A DNA stretch of 64,000 nucleotides from Marthasterias glacialis (taxonomy: Eukaryota > Echinodermata > Asteroidea > Forcipulatida > Asteriidae): the NCBI GenBank assembly GCA_911728455.2, contig OU452229.1:501001-565000 (forward strand), in the 5' to 3' direction. The translations under genes and the position numbers were made by a program. Under the pieces are notes generated by a model, which was given only the letters and a program-made list of their open reading frames with translations, ran no database searches and had not been told where the DNA came from. Below, piece after piece: positions 23,798 through 45,741 of the stretch. Each line of letters starts with the position of its first letter. Positions within the stretch are counted from its first letter, which is position 1.

Positions 23798-26700
23798 CAC
23801 ACCCCATTGAGAAATTTTCGATTAGATCTGGGTACCGCCTCAAAGAACCGATGAACTCGTCAAATGAGATAGTTCCACTGTTATCCTGATCAGCACTTGT
23901 AAACAGCGTATCTGTTAGATGATCTAACTTGACTTCACTCAGAGGCACTGAACTTTCATCCATCCCAGTCTTCAAGAGACTTCGTAGCTCATCCCTGTCT
24001 ATACATCCATTATCTGAAGGGGTAGGGAAACGGTGCTATTATTTTTAACCATTTCCCCTTACTGTCATTGTATTAGATTGTGTACACAATGGATATCATT
24101 AGTTATGGGTAATAAGTCAAACATAAACCGAGCCCGTCTCTATAATAAGTCCCAATTTCATGAAGCTGCTTATTGGTCAGCAAGATTACTTTACAAGCTT
24201 TTTATGACAGAAAATGTGCGTGGGTTTCCAGACCACAGAGTTATAAAAGATCTAGAGGGAGCACTCACTACCGAATGTCACGCACGTGACCAGTGTAATG
24301 GTTTGTCAGCGCCAATTTCTCATTTTGTCAAAAAGCTTCTGTAGTCGGGCCGTGTCGCATGGTTTTGTAAACCCTTTGTTAAATTTCACTGTATGTGACC
24401 GTATACTGCCAATGTTAGGAGGGTATATATGCCAATCGTTTGCACAAGCTGGTTTTGACTATTGTATGCCTGTAGGAGGGTAGTCTTAGTTTTAAGACCC
24501 TCCTGTTGTTATGCCCCCATACACTAACCCCATACACAACCGCCCATCCCTAAAATGTACACCAGTAGAGGGCGCTATCACCCACACACCGCCCCCATAC
24601 ACTAACCGCCTCCTAAATAAGAACTAGAGGGAGCACTCGCGATGCCACGCACGGAACTCCACTGACTCACAATGGGCGAAAATCCCTAGGGGCCACTTGC
24701 ATACGAATGTCCACTTAGAAAATGGCTGCTGTGTGAACGGATGAGTGACCAGTGTGAATGAATGGTCCGCGCCATGTTCTCAATGGACAAAAATGCTCCT
24801 TGTCGGGCCGTGTCGCATGGTTTGTGCGCACTAGTTCTTATATATAACTCTATGCCCCAAACCCTCCTGGGGCGGTCTGTGGGTGATAGCGCCCTCTATT
24901 GGTGTACATTTAGGGATGGGCGGTTGGTTGGGGCATAACAACAGGAGGGTCTTAGAGCTAAGACTAGTGGAAGGGGTGACGTGATGGAATTTAGGTTAAG
25001 AGGAAAATAATACAGACTTGTTGATAAAGCCCATTCTCTTTATGACACTCGCATAACCACGTGGGCTACGTCTAAAACCACTTTCAGACAAAGTGTCTGC
25101 AATTGAATTGGCAATATCGAGGCAAAGTCACCTAAGGGTAAACACCCGTGGGTTTTTATGAATTTCTGAAACGACGCTAAACCAGGCCAGGCCCCAATTC
25201 GTGTACCGAACAATGGTATCAAAATCAGTTACTAACCACGGTTGAGTTCCGGGACAAGTAGAACATGTCGTCATCTCATCCCGTGACCCAGACCTATACA
25301 CTATGTTGACATCACGTACTCTCTCTCTTAACATTCTTAATCGTGTATGCTAAAGTAGGCTACATGATTGATTGTAATTTTTGAGAATTCGTTTTTATTC
25401 ATTTCAATTTGAAAGATCACTGATCCATAGCACCAAACTCTAGATAAGTTATTGAAATAGTGTCAAAGTTGAGAATATACACATGTAAACATCTCAGGTT
25501 GATTGTACAATGTGTTTATTAATTAAAACTAAAACTAAAGGACTGAAGTTACTCATGCTAAAACCAATGGTCTAACAATATAACCTCCTTTAAAGAATGA
25601 AATAACCTCCTTCAAAGAATGATTTGAGGCCCAAAACATTCAGAGATAAATACTTACGATCCAAATCGTACACGTCAAAGAAGAATCGTATTTTTTCTTC
25701 CTCTGTACCTTCGTTTAATAGGAACAAACCACCCATCATCTCGGGCAGGGATATCGTACCACTTTTGTCATCGTCAAGGATGTCAAAGAAACGATCCGCA
25801 AAAAACACCTGCAGTAAGTAGAAGAAATTCAACAATAAGTAGAAATGCCGATCGTCTGTTATCTATGGTGGCCCTGAAGGGTCATCAACTTGAACTCCAA
25901 GTTGTGAATATTGACGCCAATATGTCAAATTTCACACGACTTGTGCCCTAATAAGTCGTGAGTTACTGACACCAATATTTCAGACAAAATTCACGATCTG
26001 TGCCCCAAGTCGTAAATATTGACGTTCATAATATCAAGGTCATTATAATGCTTTAAAATAAACTTTTTGCAATAAATTGTTCATATTATCACATCTGGTG
26101 ACCAGGCTCTTCATATTATGTGACACGGTACGCCTACTGCATTCCGCAAAGCCGTCCATTCATATTGATACTTGTGTCCTTCATTGTGATAAATCTTCTG
26201 GATCAGATGAATTTCTCATCAGATGCTCAACTTTGCTGCTACCAACATCTCTGGTATTTTTGTAAAATTGTCAACATGTCCATTAAACCTTCCTGAATTG
26301 GAATAGTGCTTATGTTGTTCCGTTACACAAGTCTGAGTGTGGATGATTTTTCGAACTATAGGCCTATTTCGTTATGCTCCATTACCTTCTAATTATCTAA
26401 TAAAACAACTTACAAAAATTTATACTGCCGTTGGAATGCCTCCAGACAAGCTTTTAGCTTTTTTCACTCGCCTTTTTCAACATTTTTGTCAATTGTATTG
26501 TTATATTTCTATTTAAAGGTAAAATATAGGATCGGTAAGTGGTAGTGCAGTGTTCTTACTTTGTCTGATTCAATATATGCATGATGAAACAAATCTGTGA
26601 AAATGTGGGCTCAATCCCTCGTATAGTGAAAAACCCTGCACACTTTTTAGCATGTAAACACATTGTATTTGATTTCGATTGTTACAACCGAAATTAAAAT

Positions 26701-29700
26701 CAGGGTTTCAAATGCTATTATCTCGACTTTGACAGTATTTCAGACAGAAATATTTCTATGGAAGATTTGTCAAGGTATGAGCTTCATTACCACTAAGCTT
26801 TCAGACTGATACTAATACAATTTTTTCACGATAAATACCAATAAAAAATTGAAAGTCACTTCATTGTTCCTGGTAACAGTGGCCTTTTCTGCGGCAGCCG
26901 CGCTCACGCCCGACTGCCGTGTTCAAGTCCAACTGCTCCAATTTGCCTGTTTGGAAGTTTCTGCTTGACTGGCCGTAAGAGCAAGCCAATCTATCAAATT
27001 TAACAGATATTTTTACTTTTACTGTGTGCCAAATCAAAGGAAAAAATTCCCAAATATATTTCCAATATTATGGGGAAAATATTATGGGAAAATATTTGGG
27101 GGAATTGTGCCTTTGATAATACAAGCATGGAATTCGGCACACAGCCTGAGAAAGATATTTGGCTTCGGAAAGAAATATAGGTAAACAAGCAATTTTTAAA
27201 AATGTCAAAATGACTGCCATATTGCTTGTTATTCTACCTATATTTTTATTTCAAAGGACAAATGCGATGGCCCTATCTTTCCCATGACATACCCTGACTG
27301 TTTGCCACATTCAATGCTTGCGTCTTCAAAGGCACAATCCCATCACCTTCCTGCCGTACTTATATTTGCCCCTCTATGTGAGGGTGAAGATGAAGAGAAA
27401 AAGAGGGGGAAACAGGAAAAGCTGAGCTGAGAGTATGCAATTTGTTGTGAGTTAGCCTAGTAGTTGAGATAAACTGTTGCTGGGGTGTGGATGAGGAGTC
27501 ACGTCCAATAGCCAGTTCTGAGTGATTGCATTCATTCAAAAAAAATTTAAATATCATAAAAACAACAAGTGAAAATTATTAGGCACTATGAATGAGTTCC
27601 TGATTGTATTCTCTAAATGTAAAAGAGTAAAAAAAAACACTCGTTTTGTAAGCCACACCACTCTTGCAAAGAGCCATATGGTTGGCAACTCTTTTTAGAG
27701 TGAAATACGGAAATTTTCAACTTTTCACTCTCAAAAGAGCCAAACTGACACCACTCGGTTGATAGTGAAAAGTTCATTTATTACAGTGTAAGCGAAAGAA
27801 ATTACAGTTTTATAAAATTTCAACTGTATTGGCTTCGTTTGCTAGTCCATAATCTCACAAATAAAGGGTTATATACAATTGATTAGTTATGATCGAAAAC
27901 ACCTAAACATAAACTTGATAATCCCTCCAATGACTGTACTGTGTTTAATTTTATTGATTTATTATTTCTATTGAATTTATTGATTTCATTACACATCCAC
28001 CAGCGCAAACGCCAAACAGGATGGTGAACAGGTAACGAGAAAAATGTTCAGTGTGGCAGGAAAGCCCCAATGGGGAAAACCCACGCAATCAGGTCCTGAC
28101 TGAATACTCAAATCCACGTGCAAGGCTCTGGTCTAACGTGGGATTCGAACCGGGGTCCATCGAGGTGAAAGGCAGGGAAAAGAAACCCCTAAGGCAACCT
28201 GATGCCCGCAAATGTACTATTAACCAATTACAACCTTTTATGTTCTTTTTATACATTAGTTATGTAAACGTCGGCCATTTTTTGGGGAGCCAACTTGAAT
28301 TCCTAACAGTTTTTTGGGGGTACCCCTTCTAGAACTGATCGGTATGACCTATGCACCACCATGGACAGTTTGGCACTTTTTTCCGCTCTGTAGGCTAAAC
28401 ATAATTGTAAAATTTGTTATTAAGCCACCCTGCTATACTGGAAATAACTTATAACAATAACTGAACAGTGTGGATTTTGCTCGGTGCTTTAACAACAAAC
28501 AGATCATTCAGCCGGAGCGTGATCTTAGCTAGGGGAAAGGCATCAATTGCGTTTAAATAAATATACTCTTTTAGAAGCCAATGATGTGGCATATCAGAGC
28601 AGAACAGTTTTCCTGTGTAAAAGCGAGAATTCATGCATGACCTCAAATTTTGAACTCCTGCTTATGTTAAAATATTAGGTCAGACTGCAATAGACGGATT
28701 ACGAGACCTGTCACGAGACCTTTTGCGGGCATTAATGTAAACAAACACGACATCCTCCATAGGAGAGTGCGGTACGGTACATGATGATTGTTGCATTTGT
28801 TGATTCGATCGAGGCTTTTCTTCTCGAAATCTGTGAAAAATATTCCAGAGTTTGTACCAGAGACCTTCGGGTGGCTGAATAAAGCCAGTAAGGACAGTTC
28901 CAGCAAGTCTTGGAAATGACTATGTTCACGATGTTGTAGTACTAGTTGCACGACGGAATGTTTGGGCCAGACGACTGCGATCACACACTTTTCAACACAA
29001 AAATTTCACTTGAATCTGAAATCATCCAAAGAAAAGACTTTCCAAATCTGCGTGATTCCTTTATCAGTTTGAAATTCCGCAAGGCTAGGTATAAATGCTC
29101 ACTTTCACAACGTTCTTTACTCCCCAATCCCCAACCCCTTTTTTGTTCTTTTTTTTACAGTGATTTATATTACAAACAAAATAACAGGTGTGTTGCTACA
29201 TCGTCGTTCGTCGCCAGTAGCGCATAACTCAAAATAAACTTCTTTTGTAGTAAAATACTGGTAGTTTAATGAAACAGTAATATAATTGAAATTAATGTCA
29301 CAACATACAACTTTAATAAAAGGGTTTATTAACTGTGTTACTAAAAGCCGACTGTTTGTGTGACTCTGTCGGTCACAGCATGTATTTGCACATAGTTTTC
29401 CATCAGCTCAAATGAAGTAGTACCCACTACAGGTCACGTGATGACAGGTAAATATTGGTTGCGCAATCGGTCTATTCATCCCTTGTCATTAAAATACTTC
29501 GTGAGAAAGCAAAAGCCACAAGAGACTGCCCTAGTATGCAAGTAACATTGTGAATATACATCGAGACGAAGACCAAAAGCCAAATGACACACATGGTCTG
29601 ACAAAAAGGACTGGATTGACCACTTATAATTTGGATTAATGGCCGGACATAATGGGAAAGATGCCACATCACCATGTGATCATGTAGATTCCCCATACAC

Positions 29701-31126
29701 AGCTTCAGGCTAAGCGCACAAAAAGACGACCTTGGCTGATTGTTAGTGTTATTTAGTTTCATAATTTTAAATAAAGTGAATTTTCTATCATCCATTTCGG
29801 AACAGAATAGTTTTCAGTCACTTACATTTCGTACCCCTAAGGCCTTCTTGAAGCTTTCCCTGTTGATATCGGAATCTTTTCCTGCAATTTCTGCGAACTG
29901 AGACTCCGCCCACCGAAGCCATTTGGAGTCAACAACCTGAGAGTTTCTGAAAGAGAAACAATTTAATTTGTTTATAACCTCCTCATTATGATTCTAAAAC
30001 ATTGACATACACGATAACAACGACGGAGGTCGTAACATTGACATCAATTTTCACTTCTAATTTCGTTTACTTTCGCCTTATTATCAACATTAATTTAACA
30101 AAGGTTTACCATAATAATTCGTCAAGGGTGATAAACTCTATCAGCTCTTTGGCTCGTTTAATGTCATGTGGTAGCACAATGTCTAGTGCATGGCGAATTA
30201 TATTGAAAGCCTTGTGGATTTTGAAAATGCCATTATCTTTACAAAGCGGGCTTCAGAACCACTATTTGTTGTCCTGGTGTATGGCCTAACGGATTGCACA
30301 CGCATGCATTTCCGATTCCTGCGTAAAAACCCTACAGGCATCTTAGTTGTGGATCGAACCTAAAACCTGTCGCATCAATAAGAACACTACTTCCCCCCCC
30401 CCTCACCCCCAAAGTGTTCTTACTTTCGATGCTTTCCTTTATATCCAAACAGGTTTAAGTATGTTGGATGTATACAAATCTATATGCTGTATTCGCCTGC
30501 TGTGTTCATCTGGAAAAATGTTTGTAATGTGAAGGTGTGTAATTTAAACCATAGTATCTGATATATTCGACAGTTAGGCCTACGACGACTTTAGGACTGA
30601 TGGACCTGATCAAACACAACTTCAACTGAAAACACCAGCCGACCTGCGTTAGAGAGTTGCATGGTTAATCTTGATACTAAGTTTATACGCGCACTTGACT
30701 CTATAGTACCGTGTTAGCGTGGGGGCTCACATCCCGGTGGTGTCAATATTGCGCTGTTGAACCAGACACTTTAGCAATGGTTGCATCGCCCTTCGAGACG
30801 GTCATGCAGCCGTAAGTAGGTCCCATGTGTTGCTCAATGCATTTCAACAAATCCAGGACCGTAAAAGAGAGAGAGAGAGAGAGAGTAGGTTGCCCCAGTG
30901 TGTCCGACACGGTTTCTGATACGGCTGCAAACTGCACAACAGCTCAGAGGAACTCTTATCAAGCTCTTTCGACTAAAACCACGTTTCACTGAAAAGCCTC
31001 CCCATAGTAAATATCGTATAAATAACAAAAGTTTATAATATAAAGCAAATATATCAAAATAAAAACTCACCTTCGTTCCTGGCTTTGTCCGCTTTGGACA
31101 GATCTATCTTTGAAGGAATTACGCAT
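15808..31126 (-). CDS. NOX5: NADPH oxidase 5 (complete, 879 residues)
   Basis: Calcium-activated transmembrane oxidase that passes electrons from NADPH via FAD and two haems to oxygen, giving superoxide. Exons in order: 31071-31126, 29826-29946, 25658-25808, 23803-24013, 23161-23366, 22471-22671, 21788-21978, 21494-21688, 20813-20945, 19260-19675, 18703-18855, 17670-17882, 16699-16959, 15808-15939; the total of 2640 nt joins in one frame. EF-hand loops at 71-82 (DDDKSGTISLPE), 107-118 (DLDHNGCIDRDE, across an intron) and 151-162 (DQDNSGTISFDE), plus a degenerate first hand near 40-50. Haem ligands H293/H307 and H385/H399 have the 13-residue spacing of the family. FAD motif HPFTISSAPE is at 477-486, NADPH motifs GAGIGVTP at 702-709 and CGAPAL at 854-859, and the terminal residue is Phe. 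It is about 115 residues longer than human NOX5 (765), mostly in the linker encoded by the 19260-19675 exon. Exon 1 is short; its ATG is the weakest part of the model. Confidence 0.96.
17120..17275. repeat. Dispersed repeat family S3 (GGGAAACCCACGCAATCAG type), copy 1
   Basis: Blocks GTGGGAGGAAAACCCAAACT, GGGGAAACCCACGCAATCAG, AAAGGCAGGGGAGAAGCCAC and GGCCAACCTGAATG recur in order at 28052-28205 and partly at 17960-18125 and 5136-5175. NOX5 intron. Confidence 0.65.
17960..18125. repeat. Dispersed repeat family S3, copy 2
   Basis: Blocks GTGTGGGAGGGAAAACCCCA, TCTGGTTCGAGGTGGGATTC, CAGGCAGGGAAAGTTACCCC and AAGCCGACTTGATTC correspond to the 28052-28205 copy at lower identity. NOX5 intron. Confidence 0.55.
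20553..20632. repeat. Compound trinucleotide microsatellite (GTT/GCT/GTC/GCC)
   Basis: Runs of GTT, GCT, GTCGCC, GTC and GTT triplets in a NOX5 intron. In one minus frame it yields Asn/Asp/Gly strings within a 90-codon open frame that has no splice context and is treated as spurious. Confidence 0.9.
22268..22366. mobile_element. Diverged copy of the ACTCTAAAAA palindromic MITE
   Basis: Left arm ATTCTAAAAATTCCCGGTC, right arm ACACGGAAGTTTTTAGAGTT and the inner GGGTC/GACCC boxes match the layout of the 39501-39626 element at lower identity. It lies in NOX5 intron 6, ending about 105 bases from the donor of exon 22471-22671. Confidence 0.6.
23724..23798. repeat. Compound tetranucleotide microsatellite (GTAA)n(ATCA)n next to a NOX5 splice donor
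   Basis: About seven GTAA units pass directly into about eleven ATCA units. The right edge lies about four bases inside the intron from the donor of NOX5 exon 23803-24013. Confidence 0.92.
24481..24966. mobile_element. Fold-back element with ~100-bp inverted arms
   Basis: Left arm 24481-24594 (TAGTCTTAGTTTTAAGACCC ... AGAGGGCGCTATCACCCACA) and right arm 24869-24966 are inverted copies of high identity; the left arm has an extra ~20-base insertion of ATACACTAACCCCATACAC. The centre contains GTCGGGCCGTGTCGCATGGT, also present at 24342-24361, showing a partial direct duplication. It lies in the NOX5 intron between exons 23803-24013 and 25658-25808. Confidence 0.8.
26155..26390 (+). pseudogene. 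LINE reverse-transcriptase fragment, frameshifted
   Basis: The plus strand reads DKSSGSDEFLIRC (the 'KATGPDGI' region). After an in-frame stop and a one-base shift, WNSAYVVPLHKSE and then, in the next frame, DDFSNYRPISLCSI follow; NYRPIS is a hallmark of LINE reverse transcriptases. Stops and frameshifts show it is dead. It lies in sense-opposite orientation within NOX5 intron 2. Confidence 0.8.
28052..28205. repeat. Dispersed repeat family S3, copy 3
   Basis: Contains GTGGCAGGAAAGCCCCAATG, GGAAAACCCACGCAATCAGG, TGGGATTCGAACCGGGGTCC (B-box-like) and GAAAGGCAGGGAAAAGAAAC, CCCTAAGGCAACCTGATG. The box suggests a tRNA-derived SINE, but the A box is unclear. It lies in NOX5 intron 2. Confidence 0.6.
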
Positions 31127-34100
31127 GGTAATGGTGTAATGAACATTAAACGAAGGTTCAAGAAAGCCTCTTCCGCATAAAATGTCACACAAAATATATT
31201 TATGAGATTGTAAAAATAATATAGGTTCTAAATCGATCGAGAAGAGACGCACTGATGCTGTAGTGCTCCATTCAAAATAAACTCCTTAGTAATGAAACTT
31301 TCTATACAATCGTATGTTACTGGTATCGTATATAAAATGCGTTGTAAAGTTTCCACCACTCCCTGTTTGGGTAACCAATAGGTTGATTACTTGTCACCAC
31401 ACGGTTTGTTCAATGATATGTGCGTGCACGTTGAATGAAATTGACGACAACGTTTTGTTGGAATTGATTGGTTGATATCAATGTGTAGTGACTTTCCATA
31501 CAAAGCTAGGCAATTAGCATATTCATTCGCAAATCGTCATCTGACTTACGGATAGGAAACTATTTACTATTTAATGCGACTAGTTGGACAACTCAGTGAA
31601 ATACTTTTTACAACATCTGCTTGGGTGCCAAATGCAACAAAAGCACAATGTCTGTGCTTCACAAAGCACAACTATCAGCAGACCTTATACATGGGGCTTT
31701 GGTCAAGATGTATGTGACCAAATTAATACAGTTAAATTCGGTAGAATTGTGAGAGCACTTTCTCTTATTTCAGTGTAATGACCCCTACGTGACCTGTAGA
31801 TGACCTTTGACCAATACCTAGTACAAGCTTTGGTCAGTTGTCCTTATGTCAAAGTTTGGTTACACTTGACTAACGCGATATTCAGGATGATCAGCACGTG
31901 ACATCAGCAAATGAACTGTAATAACCCCCATGTGACATATGACCCAATTGTGTGTAAACCTCTATGTAGCATGGTCTAGGGACGACACATACAAAGTTTG
32001 GCTTCAAGCGGACAAAAACTGTGGGAGAAGAAGCATTTAGTAATGATCATTATATGCTCCCTAATGACCCATACGTGACATCTATAGGTGACCTTTGACC
32101 AATACATAGTACAAGCTTTGATCAAATGTCGTTAAGTCCAAGTTTGGTTACAATTGGCTGAAGCGTTTGGAAGTTATACTAATCTGAGTAGCTTGTCCAT
32201 GGTGGTTTGCACCATGGCAGCTATGGCGGCCTCACGCGCGCGTCGACGCTCACGCACTGTGAAACCCCCATGCTGATTGGTACATATGCGCAGCTGACGT
32301 GGTTTATTTGACAATGGGCCAGGTTTGTGACATGTCGGACACAGTGTTGGTCGTAATGGGCCAAATCCGTTGTACAACAGAGTATTTTTCAGACCAAAAT
32401 GGTCCGTGACACAGGCTCCTAAGTGTATTGTATCGTATTATATCTTATTGTATTTTATTAAGTTTTGTAAATATTATTATATAAATGTTCTTTGTCATAG
32501 CACGATAAAACTACTTTGTCTCAAATTAATAGAGTGTCAAATGACGGGGTGAGGGGTGTAAGTGATGTCTGCGGAGGACGCTGTGACCCACGGGTTTGAA
32601 ACTGAGGAGGCGCTTCCAAGATGTGGCCGGACGTCTGTACTACCCAGAAGGGAGTTGGTATCATTACTGTTGTTCGGAAGTTCTATAGATAAGCAATCAA
32701 TGTTGACATTTTAATGGAAACGAATGAAATGTCCTACGGGTATCCGTAAACATGAATAAATCTATCATGTTTAAACACATGTTTTGGGTGGGGTTTTTGT
32801 TAACACCGTTTGTGTATTTAGTCTTCACACACTTGAGATTGGAGCACGAGTTTTGATATTTATTTGCACATTGTGTAAAACAAATCTACGCAAACGTCTG
32901 TCTCGCCACGTTTATCTTGACCTCCACCCTAACAGGATTTAACCTAGCTTGTATGCAAGGGGTTGTCAATGCACCTCGGAATGGTATGATGAACTTTAAT
33001 TGAACAAACAAAGGACATTCAAGCACTTTCAGAAAATATGTCAAGCTCGTAAGTAAGGGAGGCCGATAGACAGCACAATGAACATATCACGTCGAAGAGA
33101 TTTTTGAATCACAAGTATACCTACTCCAAATGCATGAAACCATACGGTCTAGTCCTACTGGATTTAGTGCAATAAGGACCTTGTAACACCGGGCAATTTT
33201 TACAAGCAACTTGGAGGTAAACAACTTCACCGAATGCAAATAGAACATTTCGATAGAACAAGACACATTCTATCCATAAGAAAATCATATTGATTTTAAA
33301 CTGAGATTGATTTTACTTCATGGGAGATTGCCTACAATAGACAATTTCACCAGTTGGCCTCTGACTTTAAAACATTTCGCTAACATTTTGCGGGGTACAT
33401 TTCGTGTAGCCAATTAGAATCGATGTTTGACGTCACAAGGGTTTGGCATAATTAATTAGTTTGCACCGGAAAATAATAGCTATTCCGATAAACGATGAAC
33501 GGGTCTGTTGGCAATGTTTGTGAAATGTTATTTACATCTTCGTAAAAGACGCCAGTGTTTTCTATTACTCAGACACATAATCATATAAACATAAAACATT
33601 ACAAGTTAACATACATGCACTCATTTACAGGTCGGTTACCTTGTTAAGAAAAGCATTTAATACAAACTCTTAATGATTCCAACGAAGTTTCAGAAAAACA
33701 TTTGATACATCTCCTGAACAATCAATGTCTTGCTAAGGAGTAGTTTCTTATGCAACTCCTTAAAAATATCAGATATGCGTGGTATGAGACTCTTCAACAA
33801 TATTTTTAGTCTGCTCTTGTCGAGGTTTCTTTTGTCACAGATGCAGAGCAATGGTTACGTCGCACAACCATTTGCATGAGAGTGACTAGTGTCATTCGGG
33901 AGGTTATGCGTACTTTAGTCTGGTTGCCAGACCCAAGAAACCTCCGACTATTCTCCGTCAATTTTATGGTCAGGTATCACCCAAATGTCACGTGACAAAA
34001 AAGGAGGAGTTCCCCATTTTCCGAAAATATCTGAAATGCTCCGAACTCGTTGTCGTGAACATTCGGATAGTGTCGTTGACGGTCGGAGCATTTCTTTTGT

Positions 34101-34712
34101 TGATAAAAATTCATAAAAAATTGCAGACACATCCCATAATCATTTTTCTTTTCTTTTTTTCCCAACAAATTCAACACTATATTTGAATATAATTATTTGT
34201 AACATTTTTACAAACTGATTACCCAAGGGTTTTTGAAAATAAACAAGGCCCGTCATCAGCGCTCCGATTTTTATCAAATGACATCGTCCACCATTGGTGT
34301 CAAGAAATGAATATTTATATATTTGCGTCATAATCTATGTTTAGCTTTCGTTGATGCCTGATCTTAGATTTTTAACAACAGTCGTCAGTAAGAATCATAA
34401 TAACGATTACAATACCGAAACTTTATCACTGAACACAGTGCTTTAATTATCGTACATGTGGTCATCACAGCTCTAGTGCACTATTTCGCAAAGGCTCATG
34501 TTAATTGATTCCACCTTTTCTCCTTTTTACAAAATAAAATGCCAGAAAAACGTTTGAAATATTGTTACCCTACAAAAAAGCATAACAATTACTGAGACAG
34601 TTTCATTTGCAAATGAAGAGTCTTTGAAGATCAAGTCTTTGATTTCATTTGTTCCTCACTTACTCCAAGGTAAGCGAGGTAAGCCTATCAGGTAAGTTCA
34701 TTCAATTTCTAA
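31127..34712. other. Intergenic region between NOX5 (5' end) and the SLC5 gene (3' end)
   Basis: Holds three tandem units of about 143 bp (31776-32180) with TGACCTTTGACC motifs, a CpG-rich open frame (32174-32377, minus) with no recognised product, and otherwise AT-rich sequence in which I recognise nothing. The NOX5 promoter should lie at its left end and the SLC5 3' UTR at its right end; no TATA box or confident poly(A) signal was seen. Confidence 0.5.
31776..32180. repeat. Three tandem ~143-bp units with TGACCTTTGACC boxes
   Basis: Units begin near 31776, 31919 and 32062 with TAATGACCCCTACGTGACC, TAATAACCCCCATGTGACA and TAATGACCCATACGTGACA. Each ends in a CAAAGTTTGGTTACA-like block and the last in AAGCGTTTGGAAGTTATAC. 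Units 1 and 3 contain a perfect TGACCTTTGACC (31801-31812; 32089-32100). Periodic repeats of this style occur in several invertebrate genomes as I recall; not verified. Confidence 0.75.

Positions 34713-45741
<11,029 letters not shown>

Larger units (their letters stand above)
25809..29825. other. NOX5 intron 2 (4 kb)
   Basis: Contains a LINE reverse-transcriptase relic (26155-26390), a short-motif copy (26728-26830), the S3 repeat (28052-28205) and an imperfect hairpin near 27685-27750 built on CTCTTTTTAGAGTGAAA/TTTTCACTCTC. The rest shows nothing I recognise. Confidence 0.55.

Noticed and set aside
23724-23798. Regularly spaced repeats that could be mistaken for a CRISPR array
   Set aside because: Pure tetranucleotide microsatellite without spacers; eukaryotic intron.
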